NCBI GenBank assembly: GCA_007117185.1
Contig: SKHA01000233.1
Coordinates: 1-13,646 of the forward strand
Direction: 5' to 3'
Length of the DNA stretch: 13,646 nucleotides
From: Spirochaeta sp.
Lineage (GTDB): Bacteria; Spirochaetota; Spirochaetia; DSM-27196; Alkalispirochaetaceae
The translations under genes were made by a program, and so were the position numbers. The notes beneath the pieces are model-generated. The model was given only the letters and a program-made list of their open reading frames with translations. It did not search any database and was not told the origin of the DNA. This document shows, one piece after another, positions 1 to 6,603 of the stretch (the stretch's first letter is position 1; each line of letters begins with the position of its first letter).

Positions 1-423
1 CCGATCGAAATGATGGCCTGCCTCCAGATCCTCTGCTGTCTCCCAGAGATAGCGAAGGACGGCAAACTCTACTTTCAGGGGATTCTCTTCGTTCATGATG
101 CCTCGGACCCGTTCCGTCAGGGACGCATCGGTTCCGGAGACTCCGGGAATCTTCTCGCCCTCGCGGCCAGCACTCTGGGCGCGAATCTGGGCAGTCTGAA
201 ACTGTATGTCCCGGAGGGCGGTGAACCATTGGCCGGCGACACCCTGGTACTCCCCGGCGGCCTCTTCCCGGGAGAGCCAGATCCGCGCTTCCGTCAGATA
301 GTTGAGGTCCTCCGGGCAGACCTCAACGGCGCAGAGCTCAAGAAAGGTCCGGGGGTCCAGAAACGGCTCATCTTCAAACCGCAACGCCGGCAGCGACGCT
401 ACTGTATAGTAATACTGTCGCAC
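1..423 (-). CDS. DUF2764-like V-ATPase-operon protein, C-terminus cut by window edge
   Basis: Reading the minus strand from a GTG at 421-423 gives 141 open codons that run off the left edge. The protein starts MRQYYYTVASLPALRFEDEP. A YY-x-VASLPxL opening is what I recall for the DUF2764 family, found between the E and A subunits of spirochaetal and related V-type ATPase operons. A strong AAGGAA Shine-Dalgarno (431-436) overlaps the atpE stop codon (435-437) and sits 7 nt before the GTG, which supports this start and translational coupling to atpE. The visible part is acidic and soluble, with no signal peptide or membrane segment, rich in aromatic and Glu residues (for example FLELCAVEVCPEDLNYL). 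Its role is unknown; context suggests a V-ATPase assembly or accessory factor. The gene call is strong, the family name is from memory. Confidence 0.8.
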   Translation of the reverse strand, partial: MRQYYYTVASLPALRFEDEPFLDPRTFLELCAVEVCPEDLNYLTEARIWLSREEAAGEYQGVAGQWFTALRDIQFQTAQIRAQSAGREGEKIPGVSGTDASLTERVRGIMNEENPLKVEFAVLRYLWETAEDLEAGHHFDR

Positions 424-434
424 CCTGGCGTTCC

Positions 435-1046
435 TTACCCGTTCTCAGACGGCTGAAGCAGCGCCGCCAGACGGGGGTTGAGGAACGCTGCGAGAAGCTC
501 CGCCAGGGTTGCGTCGGTCAGGTCAAAGAAGGACGCCCCGTCTTTGGAACCGATTCGAAAACCAGCAGCAACACCGCGGACAGGTTGAATGGTGACGCTG
601 TCTTTCAGTTTCTGCGAGAGTTTCCCCTGCATACCCTTCTCGATTGCTGCCAGGTCCTTTTCAGGGAGAAGGAGGGTCAGGTCGTCACCCTCGGCGTTGG
701 GCCACGCTTCAATCAGCTTTGCCAGAATCGCCCCGGTCTGCTCCGGAGGAAGCGCCTCCACCACCGTTTCTCGGATCAGCTTCGCAAAAAGCTGCTCCAG
801 TTCGTGGCGAACCGAGAGTAGAAGGTCCCGTCCAGCCTGCTGCAGCGCTGCCTCCCCGGCTGCCCGGCTGCGCGCCGCCTCCTGCTGAGCATCCTGTACG
901 ATCTTGCGACCCTGATCCTCGGCGTGGCGAATCTTCTCCTGTGCCTGCTTTTCTGCACGGGTAATGATCTCGTGGCCGCGTTCCTCGGCGCTCTTAACAC
1001 CTTCGGAATGGATGCGGTCTATGATCTCCTGCAACTGTGTTTCCAT
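435..1046 (-). CDS. atpE: V-type ATP synthase subunit E
   Basis: This 203-aa protein matches V/A-type ATPase subunit E, the peripheral stalk subunit that pairs with subunit G/H and ties the A3B3 catalytic head to the membrane part. Residues 1 to about 90 are a highly charged helix rich in Glu, Lys, Gln and Ala (METQLQEIIDRIHSEGVKSA onward), as expected for the stalk coiled coil. The C-terminal globular part ends with GFRIGSKDGASFFDLTDAT and an Ala/Leu-rich helix, typical of the family. The usual length is about 190-210 aa. The ATG is preceded by AAAGGA at 1053-1058 with 6 nt spacing. It lies 59 bp after the 135-aa unknown gene and 11 bp before the DUF2764-like gene, so it is probably cotranscribed with both. 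The symbol follows spirochaetal usage for subunit E and should not be confused with F-type subunit c. Confidence 0.9.
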   Translation of the reverse strand: METQLQEIIDRIHSEGVKSAEERGHEIITRAEKQAQEKIRHAEDQGRKIVQDAQQEAARSRAAGEAALQQAGRDLLLSVRHELEQLFAKLIRETVVEALPPEQTGAILAKLIEAWPNAEGDDLTLLLPEKDLAAIEKGMQGKLSQKLKDSVTIQPVRGVAAGFRIGSKDGASFFDLTDATLAELLAAFLNPRLAALLQPSENG

Positions 1047-1105
1047 GTTCTATCCTTTAGGTTGCGCTGCGGTTTTCCCAATCTTAAGCGGAAGGGCCCG
1101 GCATT

Positions 1106-1513
1106 TCAACCCTGTTTTTCCAGGGAAAGATCACCGATGATTTTAAAAACGTCTCCATCCCGGACCACCGAGAGCTCCCGCTCGGGGAAATACTCCGGAA
1201 TCAGTTTGGTGCAGCGGTCTACCACATAGCGGCGGATCTCGTTCCGTGCTTCCGCGGGTACGTCTGCCAGGGTCATCAGTCGAATATCCATCACGTAACC
1301 CCGCCCGTGAGCGCTGCCGTATCCGGCAGAGAAGGATGCCCCCAGGCTGAACAACCCGTAGTACTCGGGGTTGTTTGTGGACCCCCGAGCAGGTCGTGCC
1401 GGATGCAGGGGCCAGCGATCGCCGTAGCGTTCTTCCAGCTCGTGGTCGATGCGGTCGAATACTTCCTTCATGCGTTTCTCAAAGGATCGGACCGCCGTAC
1501 CCCGTAGCGACAT
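1106..1513 (-). CDS. Conserved-looking cytoplasmic protein of unknown function, upstream of atpE
   Basis: 135 aa; I cannot name a family. Residues 8-35 form a charged amphipathic helix (EKRMKEVFDRIDHELEERYG). Then comes a distinctive block LHPARPARG (37-44), a Gly-rich stretch SAGYGSAHGRGYV (62-74), and a C-terminal part ending IIGDLSLEKQG. No signal peptide or membrane segment is seen. The Gly/Arg-rich centre looks conserved and could bind phosphate or nucleic acid, which is inference only. Its ATG (1511-1513) directly abuts the TAG of the upstream lipoprotein gene (1514-1516). A GAGGTGA Shine-Dalgarno lies in the end of that gene, 8 nt before the ATG, so coupling is likely. I recall a small uncharacterised gene between mutS2 and atpE in Borrelia, which this may correspond to. 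The gene itself is secure. Confidence 0.8.
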   Translation of the reverse strand: MSLRGTAVRSFEKRMKEVFDRIDHELEERYGDRWPLHPARPARGSTNNPEYYGLFSLGASFSAGYGSAHGRGYVMDIRLMTLADVPAEARNEIRRYVVDRCTKLIPEYFPERELSVVRDGDVFKIIGDLSLEKQG

Positions 1514-2191
1514 CTACCAGGTCACCTCAAGGACCAGCGGGGTGGCACTGGTGGCCACCAGTGCCATGGATGCTTCCATCACCACTGTTGAACGGTCAAC
1601 CTGGGGGAGAGCTTCTCCCGGGGGAGCCCCGGAAACGGACGCGGCGGCCACCGACCCGGGCAGGCGTACGGTGATCTTCGTCCGGTGCCCGCTGAACACC
1701 TCTTCCATCAACGCCAGCTGCTCCCCGTCCGGGGCGACCCCGCCGGGAGCGAAGGGCAACGAGAGGGTGGACACCCCGGAAGCGGCATTTCTCCTCATCG
1801 TAAGGGGATCACGACCCGCTTCGCCCCAGACACCCTGCAACCCCGCAAACGAGTCCGCCCGGTACCGGACGGTCACGGTCACCCGGGTTTCCCCCTCGCT
1901 GATGGAAAAATCCTGAACGGTCACGCCGGGATGGCGCAACGCGGTCTCCTCCACATCCCGCCGGGATACAGGAACCGCCCGTTCAGGGCTGTCCTGGTCA
2001 AATACGCCCAGTTCCCAGAGTTGACGGGCCATGGTGTAGCGCATGGTCAGTTCCTGACGGTTTTCCTGTCGGAGATCCAGGTCTACCTCTACGGAAAGGC
2101 AGGAGATGAAGAGGGGAAAGAGTGCTGCAAGAAAAAACAAGCGGTACCGTCGATGGTGTATCACCGGGGTATTGTAGCCGTTACCGTTCAT
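1514..2191 (-). CDS. Putative lipoprotein, LppM/DUF3153-like
   Basis: 225 aa with a lipoprotein signal: positive residues HHRRYR (12-17), a hydrophobic run LFFLAALFPLFIS, then Cys31. The box FISC is relaxed compared with the classical LxGC, as is common in spirochaetes. The mature part is mostly beta-strand-like, opens SVEVDLDLRQENRQEL, and ends with LVLEVTW. This resembles LppM/DUF3153 lipoproteins, which often end in a strand closing on Trp; the assignment is tentative. No C-terminal membrane anchor is visible. The ATG at 2191 overlaps the end of mutS2 by 11 bp. No strong Shine-Dalgarno is seen, so expression probably depends on coupling. A GTG at 2164 would give a more typical short signal peptide but also lacks a ribosome site. 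Likely location is the periplasmic face of the inner membrane or the outer membrane. Function is unknown. Confidence 0.78.
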   Translation of the reverse strand: MNGNGYNTPVIHHRRYRLFFLAALFPLFISCLSVEVDLDLRQENRQELTMRYTMARQLWELGVFDQDSPERAVPVSRRDVEETALRHPGVTVQDFSISEGETRVTVTVRYRADSFAGLQGVWGEAGRDPLTMRRNAASGVSTLSLPFAPGGVAPDGEQLALMEEVFSGHRTKITVRLPGSVAAASVSGAPPGEALPQVDRSTVVMEASMALVATSATPLVLEVTW

Positions 2192-4532
2192 TCAACTCAA
2201 CCACAGTCTTCCCGAAACCGCCATCCTCGGGTAAGGCAAAGCGAACAGATCGCACCTCCGAGCGTTCCCGCAGATACTGTTGGACTCCCTGCTGCAGCAC
2301 CCCTGTTCCCGTTCCGTGAATGATCCCGATGGTGGCAACGCCCTGAACAAGGGCGTTGTCAAGGTACTCCCTGACCTCTTCCAGCGCTTCCGCCAGGCGG
2401 TGACCCCGCAGATCGATCTCCAAGGGAACAGACCGGCTGGTCCAGGTTATTGAGCCCCGGGACGGCAGGGACTGCTTCGGCCCGGACGGGGTCTCCCTGT
2501 CCAGGACCAGCTCTGCCAGCGGCACGGTCATGCGTACCGACCCGAACTGAACCTCCACCGACCGCCCACGCCCCTGCCGTACCTCCCCGGCCCGCCCGGT
2601 CTGACGATGACGCACCGCCGTCCCAACCGGGGGGATCGCCGTCAGTTCCGGCCCGGAGGGGGCACCACCGGCTGCCTCCACCGCCGCTTCCGTCTCGTTT
2701 CGCAGCGTTTCCATCGCCGCGGTGGCTAAGCGGATCCGCTGCTGTTCCTCCCGGGACAGCGCGAGGTTTTGTTCACGAAGGGACCGGATGCCAGCCTCGA
2801 TCTCCCGACGGGCCTCCCCAAGGGCGCGGTTCATCTCCCTGAGCCCCTCACGACGAAGGGATTTCTCCCGTTCCTGGAGGTTCCGTGCCGCGTCCTCTAC
2901 GTCGCTCTCTCGCTGCTGCAGCTCCTGAAGCAGCGCTCGCGCCGCCTCCTGCTGCTGCCGGACCTCCTCCTCCCGCTCCGCCAGGCGGGCAATGATCCCG
3001 GCAACGCTGTCCTGATGCTCAGAGTGGTACTCCCGGGCCCGGTTCAGGATCTCCTCTGGCAGGCCGAGTCGGCGGGCGCTTTCCAGGGCATGACTGGATC
3101 CCGGCCGCCCGGGGACGACCCGGTAGGTAGGTTCACCAGTGGTCTCATCAAAGGCCATCGAGGCGTTGGCCGCTCCGGCCCGGGTGTAACCGTAGTGTTT
3201 CAGGACGGACTGATGGGTGGTTACCAGAATCGTGGCGCCTGCCTCCATCAGGTGATCAACCACGGCCATCGCCAGGGCGGTGCCCTCTTCAGGATCCGTT
3301 CCCGACCCCAGTTCGTCCAGAAGGACAAGACTCTGCGGGCCGGCGTTGCGGGCGATCTCAACGAGGTTTCGCAGGTGTCCGGAAAAGGTGGAGAGAGAAT
3401 CGTCCAGGGACTGTTCGTCCCCGATGTCCACACCCCAGTAGGTGAAGTGGGGCAGCGTCGTTCCCGGAGCGGCCGGAACGGGGACGGCGCTCTGGCGCAT
3501 CATCGCCAGCAACCCCACCGTCTTGAGAAGGACCGTCTTGCCGCCGGTGTTGGGGCCGCTGATGACGAGCATGCGGATATGGTCTTCCCAGGCAACGTCC
3601 AGGGGGACGCAGGAGGCGCCAAGCAGGGGGTGGCGGGCCTTAACCAGAAGGGGCCTCTCACCTGCGGGAACGATGACTCCACCGGTAGCAACACCATATC
3701 GCGCCCTGGCAAGGTACGTATCAAGGCGCACAACCTCCCGGTGTACCGTCTCCAGCGTCGGCAACGCCTGACGAACCCCATCGGTGAGTTCCCGGAGCAC
3801 CCGCATCATCGCCCGGTGGATTTCCGCCTCCGTGCGGGCAAGACGATTGTTCAGCTCCAGGAGCTCCGGGGGCTCCACGAAGAGCGTTTCGCCGCTGCCG
3901 GAAGACTGGTGGACGATCCCGTCAAACCGGCCGCGGAAGTCCGCTACCAGGGGAAGAACGGTGCGCCCGTCCCTGACAGTGGCACGATCCTCCCGGAAAA
4001 TCTCCCGGCGGCTGCGCACGATCCGCTCTGCTGTCTGCTGCAGTTCCCCGTTCATGCTGGTTATTCGACCGCGCAGCGTCCTGATCTCGGGAATAAGGTC
4101 TTCCCGAAGTTCGCCCTCCGGGGTGACAAGACGCAGAAGTTCCGGGAGCATCCCCTCGGCGAGTCTCAGCGTCTCCGCAGGGGCGCCAAGGATTGGATCC
4201 GGGTCTTCAGGGGCTCGGAGAAACCGCAGCAACCCCGCCTCCCCTTCAAGCAATGCCCGGATAACCCGCAGCTCCTCCAGGTCCAGGGCGGCACCCTCCG
4301 GCTGGGCTTCCCGCAGCACCGGCTGCACCACCGGAACCGCCAGCGCCGGTGGCACGATTCCGTCCTGCAGCATCTGAAGAAAAACCCCGACCATCCCGGC
4401 GTGTTCCTGCTGAACGTCCCGGTCCACTTCGGGACGGAGATCCCTCAGCAGCGCCGCTCCCTCTTCCGTTCCGGCAAACTCAGCGACATCGTCCCGAATG
4501 CGGTCAAACTCCAGGGTGGAAACTGCTCTCAC
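2181..4532 (-). CDS. mutS2: MutS2 family ATPase/endonuclease
   Basis: 783 aa, the normal MutS2 length. It starts RAVSTLEFDRIRDDVAEFA, the usual MutS2 opening, and lacks the mismatch-recognition domain of MutS. The core and lever region is at about 1-300. The ATPase follows, with Walker A GPNTGGKT (326-333), signature region DDSLSTFSGHLRN (377-389) and Walker B LVLLDELGSGTDPEEG (402-417). A charged coiled coil spans about 500-620. The C-terminal Smr nuclease domain (about 704-783) has DLRG (707-710) and HGTGTG (739-744). Family roles are suppression of homologous recombination, or rescue of collided ribosomes as shown for Bacillus MutS2. The GTG at 4530-4532 overlaps the rsgA stop (GTGA) and follows a G-rich Shine-Dalgarno at 4535-4543. 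An upstream in-frame extension to 4655 lies inside rsgA and was rejected. Confidence 0.96.
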   Translation of the reverse strand: MRAVSTLEFDRIRDDVAEFAGTEEGAALLRDLRPEVDRDVQQEHAGMVGVFLQMLQDGIVPPALAVPVVQPVLREAQPEGAALDLEELRVIRALLEGEAGLLRFLRAPEDPDPILGAPAETLRLAEGMLPELLRLVTPEGELREDLIPEIRTLRGRITSMNGELQQTAERIVRSRREIFREDRATVRDGRTVLPLVADFRGRFDGIVHQSSGSGETLFVEPPELLELNNRLARTEAEIHRAMMRVLRELTDGVRQALPTLETVHREVVRLDTYLARARYGVATGGVIVPAGERPLLVKARHPLLGASCVPLDVAWEDHIRMLVISGPNTGGKTVLLKTVGLLAMMRQSAVPVPAAPGTTLPHFTYWGVDIGDEQSLDDSLSTFSGHLRNLVEIARNAGPQSLVLLDELGSGTDPEEGTALAMAVVDHLMEAGATILVTTHQSVLKHYGYTRAGAANASMAFDETTGEPTYRVVPGRPGSSHALESARRLGLPEEILNRAREYHSEHQDSVAGIIARLAEREEEVRQQQEAARALLQELQQRESDVEDAARNLQEREKSLRREGLREMNRALGEARREIEAGIRSLREQNLALSREEQQRIRLATAAMETLRNETEAAVEAAGGAPSGPELTAIPPVGTAVRHRQTGRAGEVRQGRGRSVEVQFGSVRMTVPLAELVLDRETPSGPKQSLPSRGSITWTSRSVPLEIDLRGHRLAEALEEVREYLDNALVQGVATIGIIHGTGTGVLQQGVQQYLRERSEVRSVRFALPEDGGFGKTVVELNER

Positions 4533-5458
4533 CGCCCCCCCTCGCCCTGCAGGTCCGCAGCTATGCGGCAATACGACTGGTAACGTCCGTGGGTGATCGT
4601 CCCCTGCTTCAGCGCCTCCCGGACTGAGCAATCCGGTTCGTGGGTGTGGGTGCACCCGGGCATGCGACAGGAGGGAATCAGCGGCTGAAACTCCCGGAAC
4701 CCCGCCGCCGCATCGGTGCAGGCGTACCCGAACAGATCAAACTCCCGCACTCCCGGGGTGTCGATATATATCGCTCCCCCCAGCGCGGGATCGGTGGCGA
4801 CGACCTGTCGCGCCAGGGTGGTGGTGTGGCGCCCCCGGGAGTACTTGTGGGAGATCGTTCCGGTGGCCAGTTCCGCTGCGGGGATCAGGGCGTTCACCAG
4901 CGACGACTTGCCAACTCCGGACTGTCCGAAGAGTACCGAGGTCTTGCCGGTGCTGTGCCGACGGAAATCATCGATCTGAAGACCGTCAGCGGTAGCAACG
5001 GTGTGCAGAACCGGGTACCCCTGACGCTGCAGTTCCTTCATGTGTTCCTGCGCCGCCTCAGGGGCGGGGTAATCGCTCTTGTTGACCACCAGCGCCGCGG
5101 GTATCCCCTCCAGTTCGGCCATCACCAGAACGCGGTCGATAAAGGCCGCGCGATACGGTGGATCCTGGGTGCTGGTAACCAGGTAGATCAGGTCGACGTT
5201 GGCGGCAACCACCTGCACGCTCCAGCGCTTACGATTCCAGCGGGCGACGCGATTTCGTCGTTCCTGACGGCCCACTATCAGAAGGGTCCCCTGCGAGTCA
5301 TCCAGGGCTACCAGATCTCCCGGCGCCAGGGGGTTGTACTCGTCTCCCTCGTCATCCCCCAGGATCTTGCCCTTGATACGCAGGTTACGGTGGACCGTCC
5401 CGTCGGGGCTCCGGGTAGTATAGATGTTATTGGCTCCCCACAGGACCGTTTCGATCAC
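4529..5458 (-). CDS. rsgA: Ribosome small subunit-dependent GTPase RsgA
   Basis: 309 aa. RsgA is a GTPase that binds the 30S subunit and acts in its late maturation. The GTPase motifs occur in the circularly permuted order that defines the family: G4 NKSD (126-129), then G1 GQSGVGKS (178-185), a switch region GRHTTT (209-214), then G3 DTPG (233-236). The N-terminal OB-fold region (about 1-80) and the C-terminal zinc site (Cys264, Cys269, His271, Cys277) are present, so the protein looks complete and active. The GTG start (5456-5458) overlaps the murI stop codon as GTGA and is preceded by a near-perfect AGGAGGTGA. Its own stop overlaps the mutS2 start in the same way. It is embedded in a tightly coupled murI-rsgA-mutS2 unit. 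Confidence 0.96.
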   Translation of the reverse strand: MIETVLWGANNIYTTRSPDGTVHRNLRIKGKILGDDEGDEYNPLAPGDLVALDDSQGTLLIVGRQERRNRVARWNRKRWSVQVVAANVDLIYLVTSTQDPPYRAAFIDRVLVMAELEGIPAALVVNKSDYPAPEAAQEHMKELQRQGYPVLHTVATADGLQIDDFRRHSTGKTSVLFGQSGVGKSSLVNALIPAAELATGTISHKYSRGRHTTTLARQVVATDPALGGAIYIDTPGVREFDLFGYACTDAAAGFREFQPLIPSCRMPGCTHTHEPDCSVREALKQGTITHGRYQSYCRIAADLQGEGGR

Positions 5459-6252
5459 GGATCACCTCCTGGAACATCCAGCCGGTGCAGCCGGTAGTGT
5501 CCTGCCAGACACCGGTACCCCGGGCTGATCTCCCCGGTGTGATAGAGCGTCGGTAGTTCCTCGCCGCTACGGGGAATTGCGGTACCGTCCTCCCGCACGA
5601 GAGAATCGACGCGACTGGTGACACCCTCCAGAGAGTCAACCACCTGCACCGCTGAACCGAGAATCTCCTGAAACAGCCCTCGATACCGGACAAAGTGGGT
5701 ACACGCCAGCACAACTACGTCAACATCTTCGGGAAGAGCCGGGAGCACCTCCTCACGAAACACCCTTCGCACCGCGTCGTGATTGCCGTCGGTATCGCAG
5801 AAGTGCGCTTCGGTGGCGTGGACCAGCTCCGGCAGCCCCAGGGCAGTCACCCGACACAGCCGCGCAAACTGCCGGGTCAACTCCGCCGTATAGGGGTCTC
5901 CGGCGGTACGGACTGTCGCCAGGATCGCGATGGCGCCGCTTCCAGTCAACGCCGCCGCCGGCTTCACTGCCGGGACAACCCCGACCACCGGGAAAGAAAA
6001 CCGGGCACGCAACGCCTGCAGGGCCACAACTGACGCGGTATTGCAGGCAACCACCACCGCGCTCAGGGGGCGTTGCCGATGGATACGCTCCACCAGCACA
6101 CAGAGTCGTTCCTGTAGCTCCCCGGGGTTGCGTCGGCCATAGGGAAACCACTTGGAGTCCGCAAGGCAGGCCGTCTCGACATCGGGGCGGAGGTCACGAA
6201 ACGCGTCGTGGTAGACCAGGCCACCCACGCCCGAATCCAGAAAGAGGACCAT
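5455..6252 (-). CDS. murI: Glutamate racemase
   Basis: 265 aa from the ATG at 6250-6252, within the usual 260-280 range. MurI interconverts L- and D-glutamate, supplying D-Glu for peptidoglycan. The motifs are all there: N-terminal DSGVGG (Asp6, Ser7), PYG, ACNTAS with catalytic Cys70, and ACTH with catalytic Cys184. A GTG three bases upstream (6253-6255) is an equally possible start, and neither has a good Shine-Dalgarno. The gene begins 16 bp after the stop of the zinc-binding protein and ends overlapping the rsgA start by 4 bp. One oddity is that the segment after DSGVGG reads LVYHDAFRDLRPDVETACLA rather than the more common GLSVxxEIxxxLP, but spacing and catalytic residues are kept. Function is confident. 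Confidence 0.94.
   Translation of the reverse strand: MVLFLDSGVGGLVYHDAFRDLRPDVETACLADSKWFPYGRRNPGELQERLCVLVERIHRQRPLSAVVVACNTASVVALQALRARFSFPVVGVVPAVKPAAALTGSGAIAILATVRTAGDPYTAELTRQFARLCRVTALGLPELVHATEAHFCDTDGNHDAVRRVFREEVLPALPEDVDVVVLACTHFVRYRGLFQEILGSAVQVVDSLEGVTSRVDSLVREDGTAIPRSGEELPTLYHTGEISPGYRCLAGHYRLHRLDVPGGDP
5462..5470 (-). promoter_or_regulatory. Strong Shine-Dalgarno deciding the rsgA GTG start
   Basis: On the minus strand the sequence reads AGGAGGTGA, followed by TCC and the GTG of rsgA, still inside the last codons of murI. This near-full complement of the 16S rRNA 3' end fixes the rsgA start at a non-ATG codon and shows that rsgA can be initiated independently of murI. Confidence 0.8.
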
Positions 6253-6268
6253 CACCGAACGCCGCTAT

Positions 6269-6565
6269 TCATGAAAAGAGGTCATCGAAGGCTCGTCTGC
6301 TCCCGGATCCCTTCTCACCAGTGGGGGCAGCGGAACCGGCTGTGCCGGATCGTCGGTTAAGCCGGAACCAGTCGCAGAAGTTTGAACGTTCCTTGTCCGC
6401 CACCAGCTCAGGACCGGACTCCCGGCAATCCCGATGGGCTCCGGGAAGATAGAACTCGCAGTTGCGGCAACACCGCACCGGGCGGGAACAGTGGGGACAC
6501 TCTTCGGTGCGGGTGACAACCATATCCACCGGGAACGTTGCGCCGCAGTTATAACACGCTGCCAT
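6269..6565 (-). CDS. Small Cys-rich putative zinc-ribbon protein, first gene of the murI-rsgA-mutS2-atpE operon
   Basis: 98 aa of unknown function. There are nine cysteines in the first 64 residues: CYNC (4-7), CPHC (23-26), Cys32-Cys33, Cys36, Cys47 and Cys64. CxxC pairs 4/7 and 23/26 would make one zinc ribbon. The second set lies in a striking block CRNCEFYLPGAHRDCRES and SNFCDWF (33-67) and could make a second site. I recall similar CxNCxFY...C...FCDWF segments in uncharacterised proteins of several phyla. The C-terminal 30 residues are polar, low complexity and probably disordered, ending FDDLFS. No signal peptide or membrane segment is seen. The ATG has no Shine-Dalgarno and lies close to a candidate -10 box, so the message may be leaderless. 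The gene is probable; its function is open. Confidence 0.78.
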   Translation of the reverse strand: MAACYNCGATFPVDMVVTRTEECPHCSRPVRCCRNCEFYLPGAHRDCRESGPELVADKERSNFCDWFRLNRRSGTAGSAAPTGEKGSGSRRAFDDLFS

Positions 6566-6574
6566 GACTGTTTG

Positions 6575-6603
6575 ATTCTAATTGGGGCTGTACTGTTGTG
6601 CAA
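6575..6603 (-). promoter_or_regulatory. Candidate promoter for the minus-strand operon, overlapping the start of the divergent gene
   Basis: On the minus strand TTGCAC (6598-6603) and TAGAAT (6575-6580, one mismatch to TATAAT) are separated by 17 bp. Transcription would start about 7 nt downstream, almost at the ATG at 6565, which fits the lack of a Shine-Dalgarno. The -35 box covers the proposed GTG start of the divergent pentapeptide gene. The -35 match is only moderate. Confidence 0.42.

Noticed and set aside
10..456. A 148-codon plus-strand frame at the left end
   Set aside because: The minus strand carries the DUF2764-like gene with a good ribosome site and start; the plus-strand translation looks like noise.
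2769..4583. A 604-codon open frame on the plus strand opposite mutS2
   Set aside because: It is antisense to a complete MutS2 with all motifs. Long antisense frames are common in GC-rich genes, and its translation has no recognisable motif.
4533..4655. A 41-codon N-terminal extension of MutS2 into rsgA
   Set aside because: The extension is Pro/Gly/His-rich shadow of the RsgA C-terminus. A GTG with a ribosome site at 4532 gives the normal MutS2 N-terminus.
4640..5497. A 285-codon plus-strand frame opposite rsgA
   Set aside because: RsgA is complete with permuted GTPase motifs; the opposite frame has no motif.
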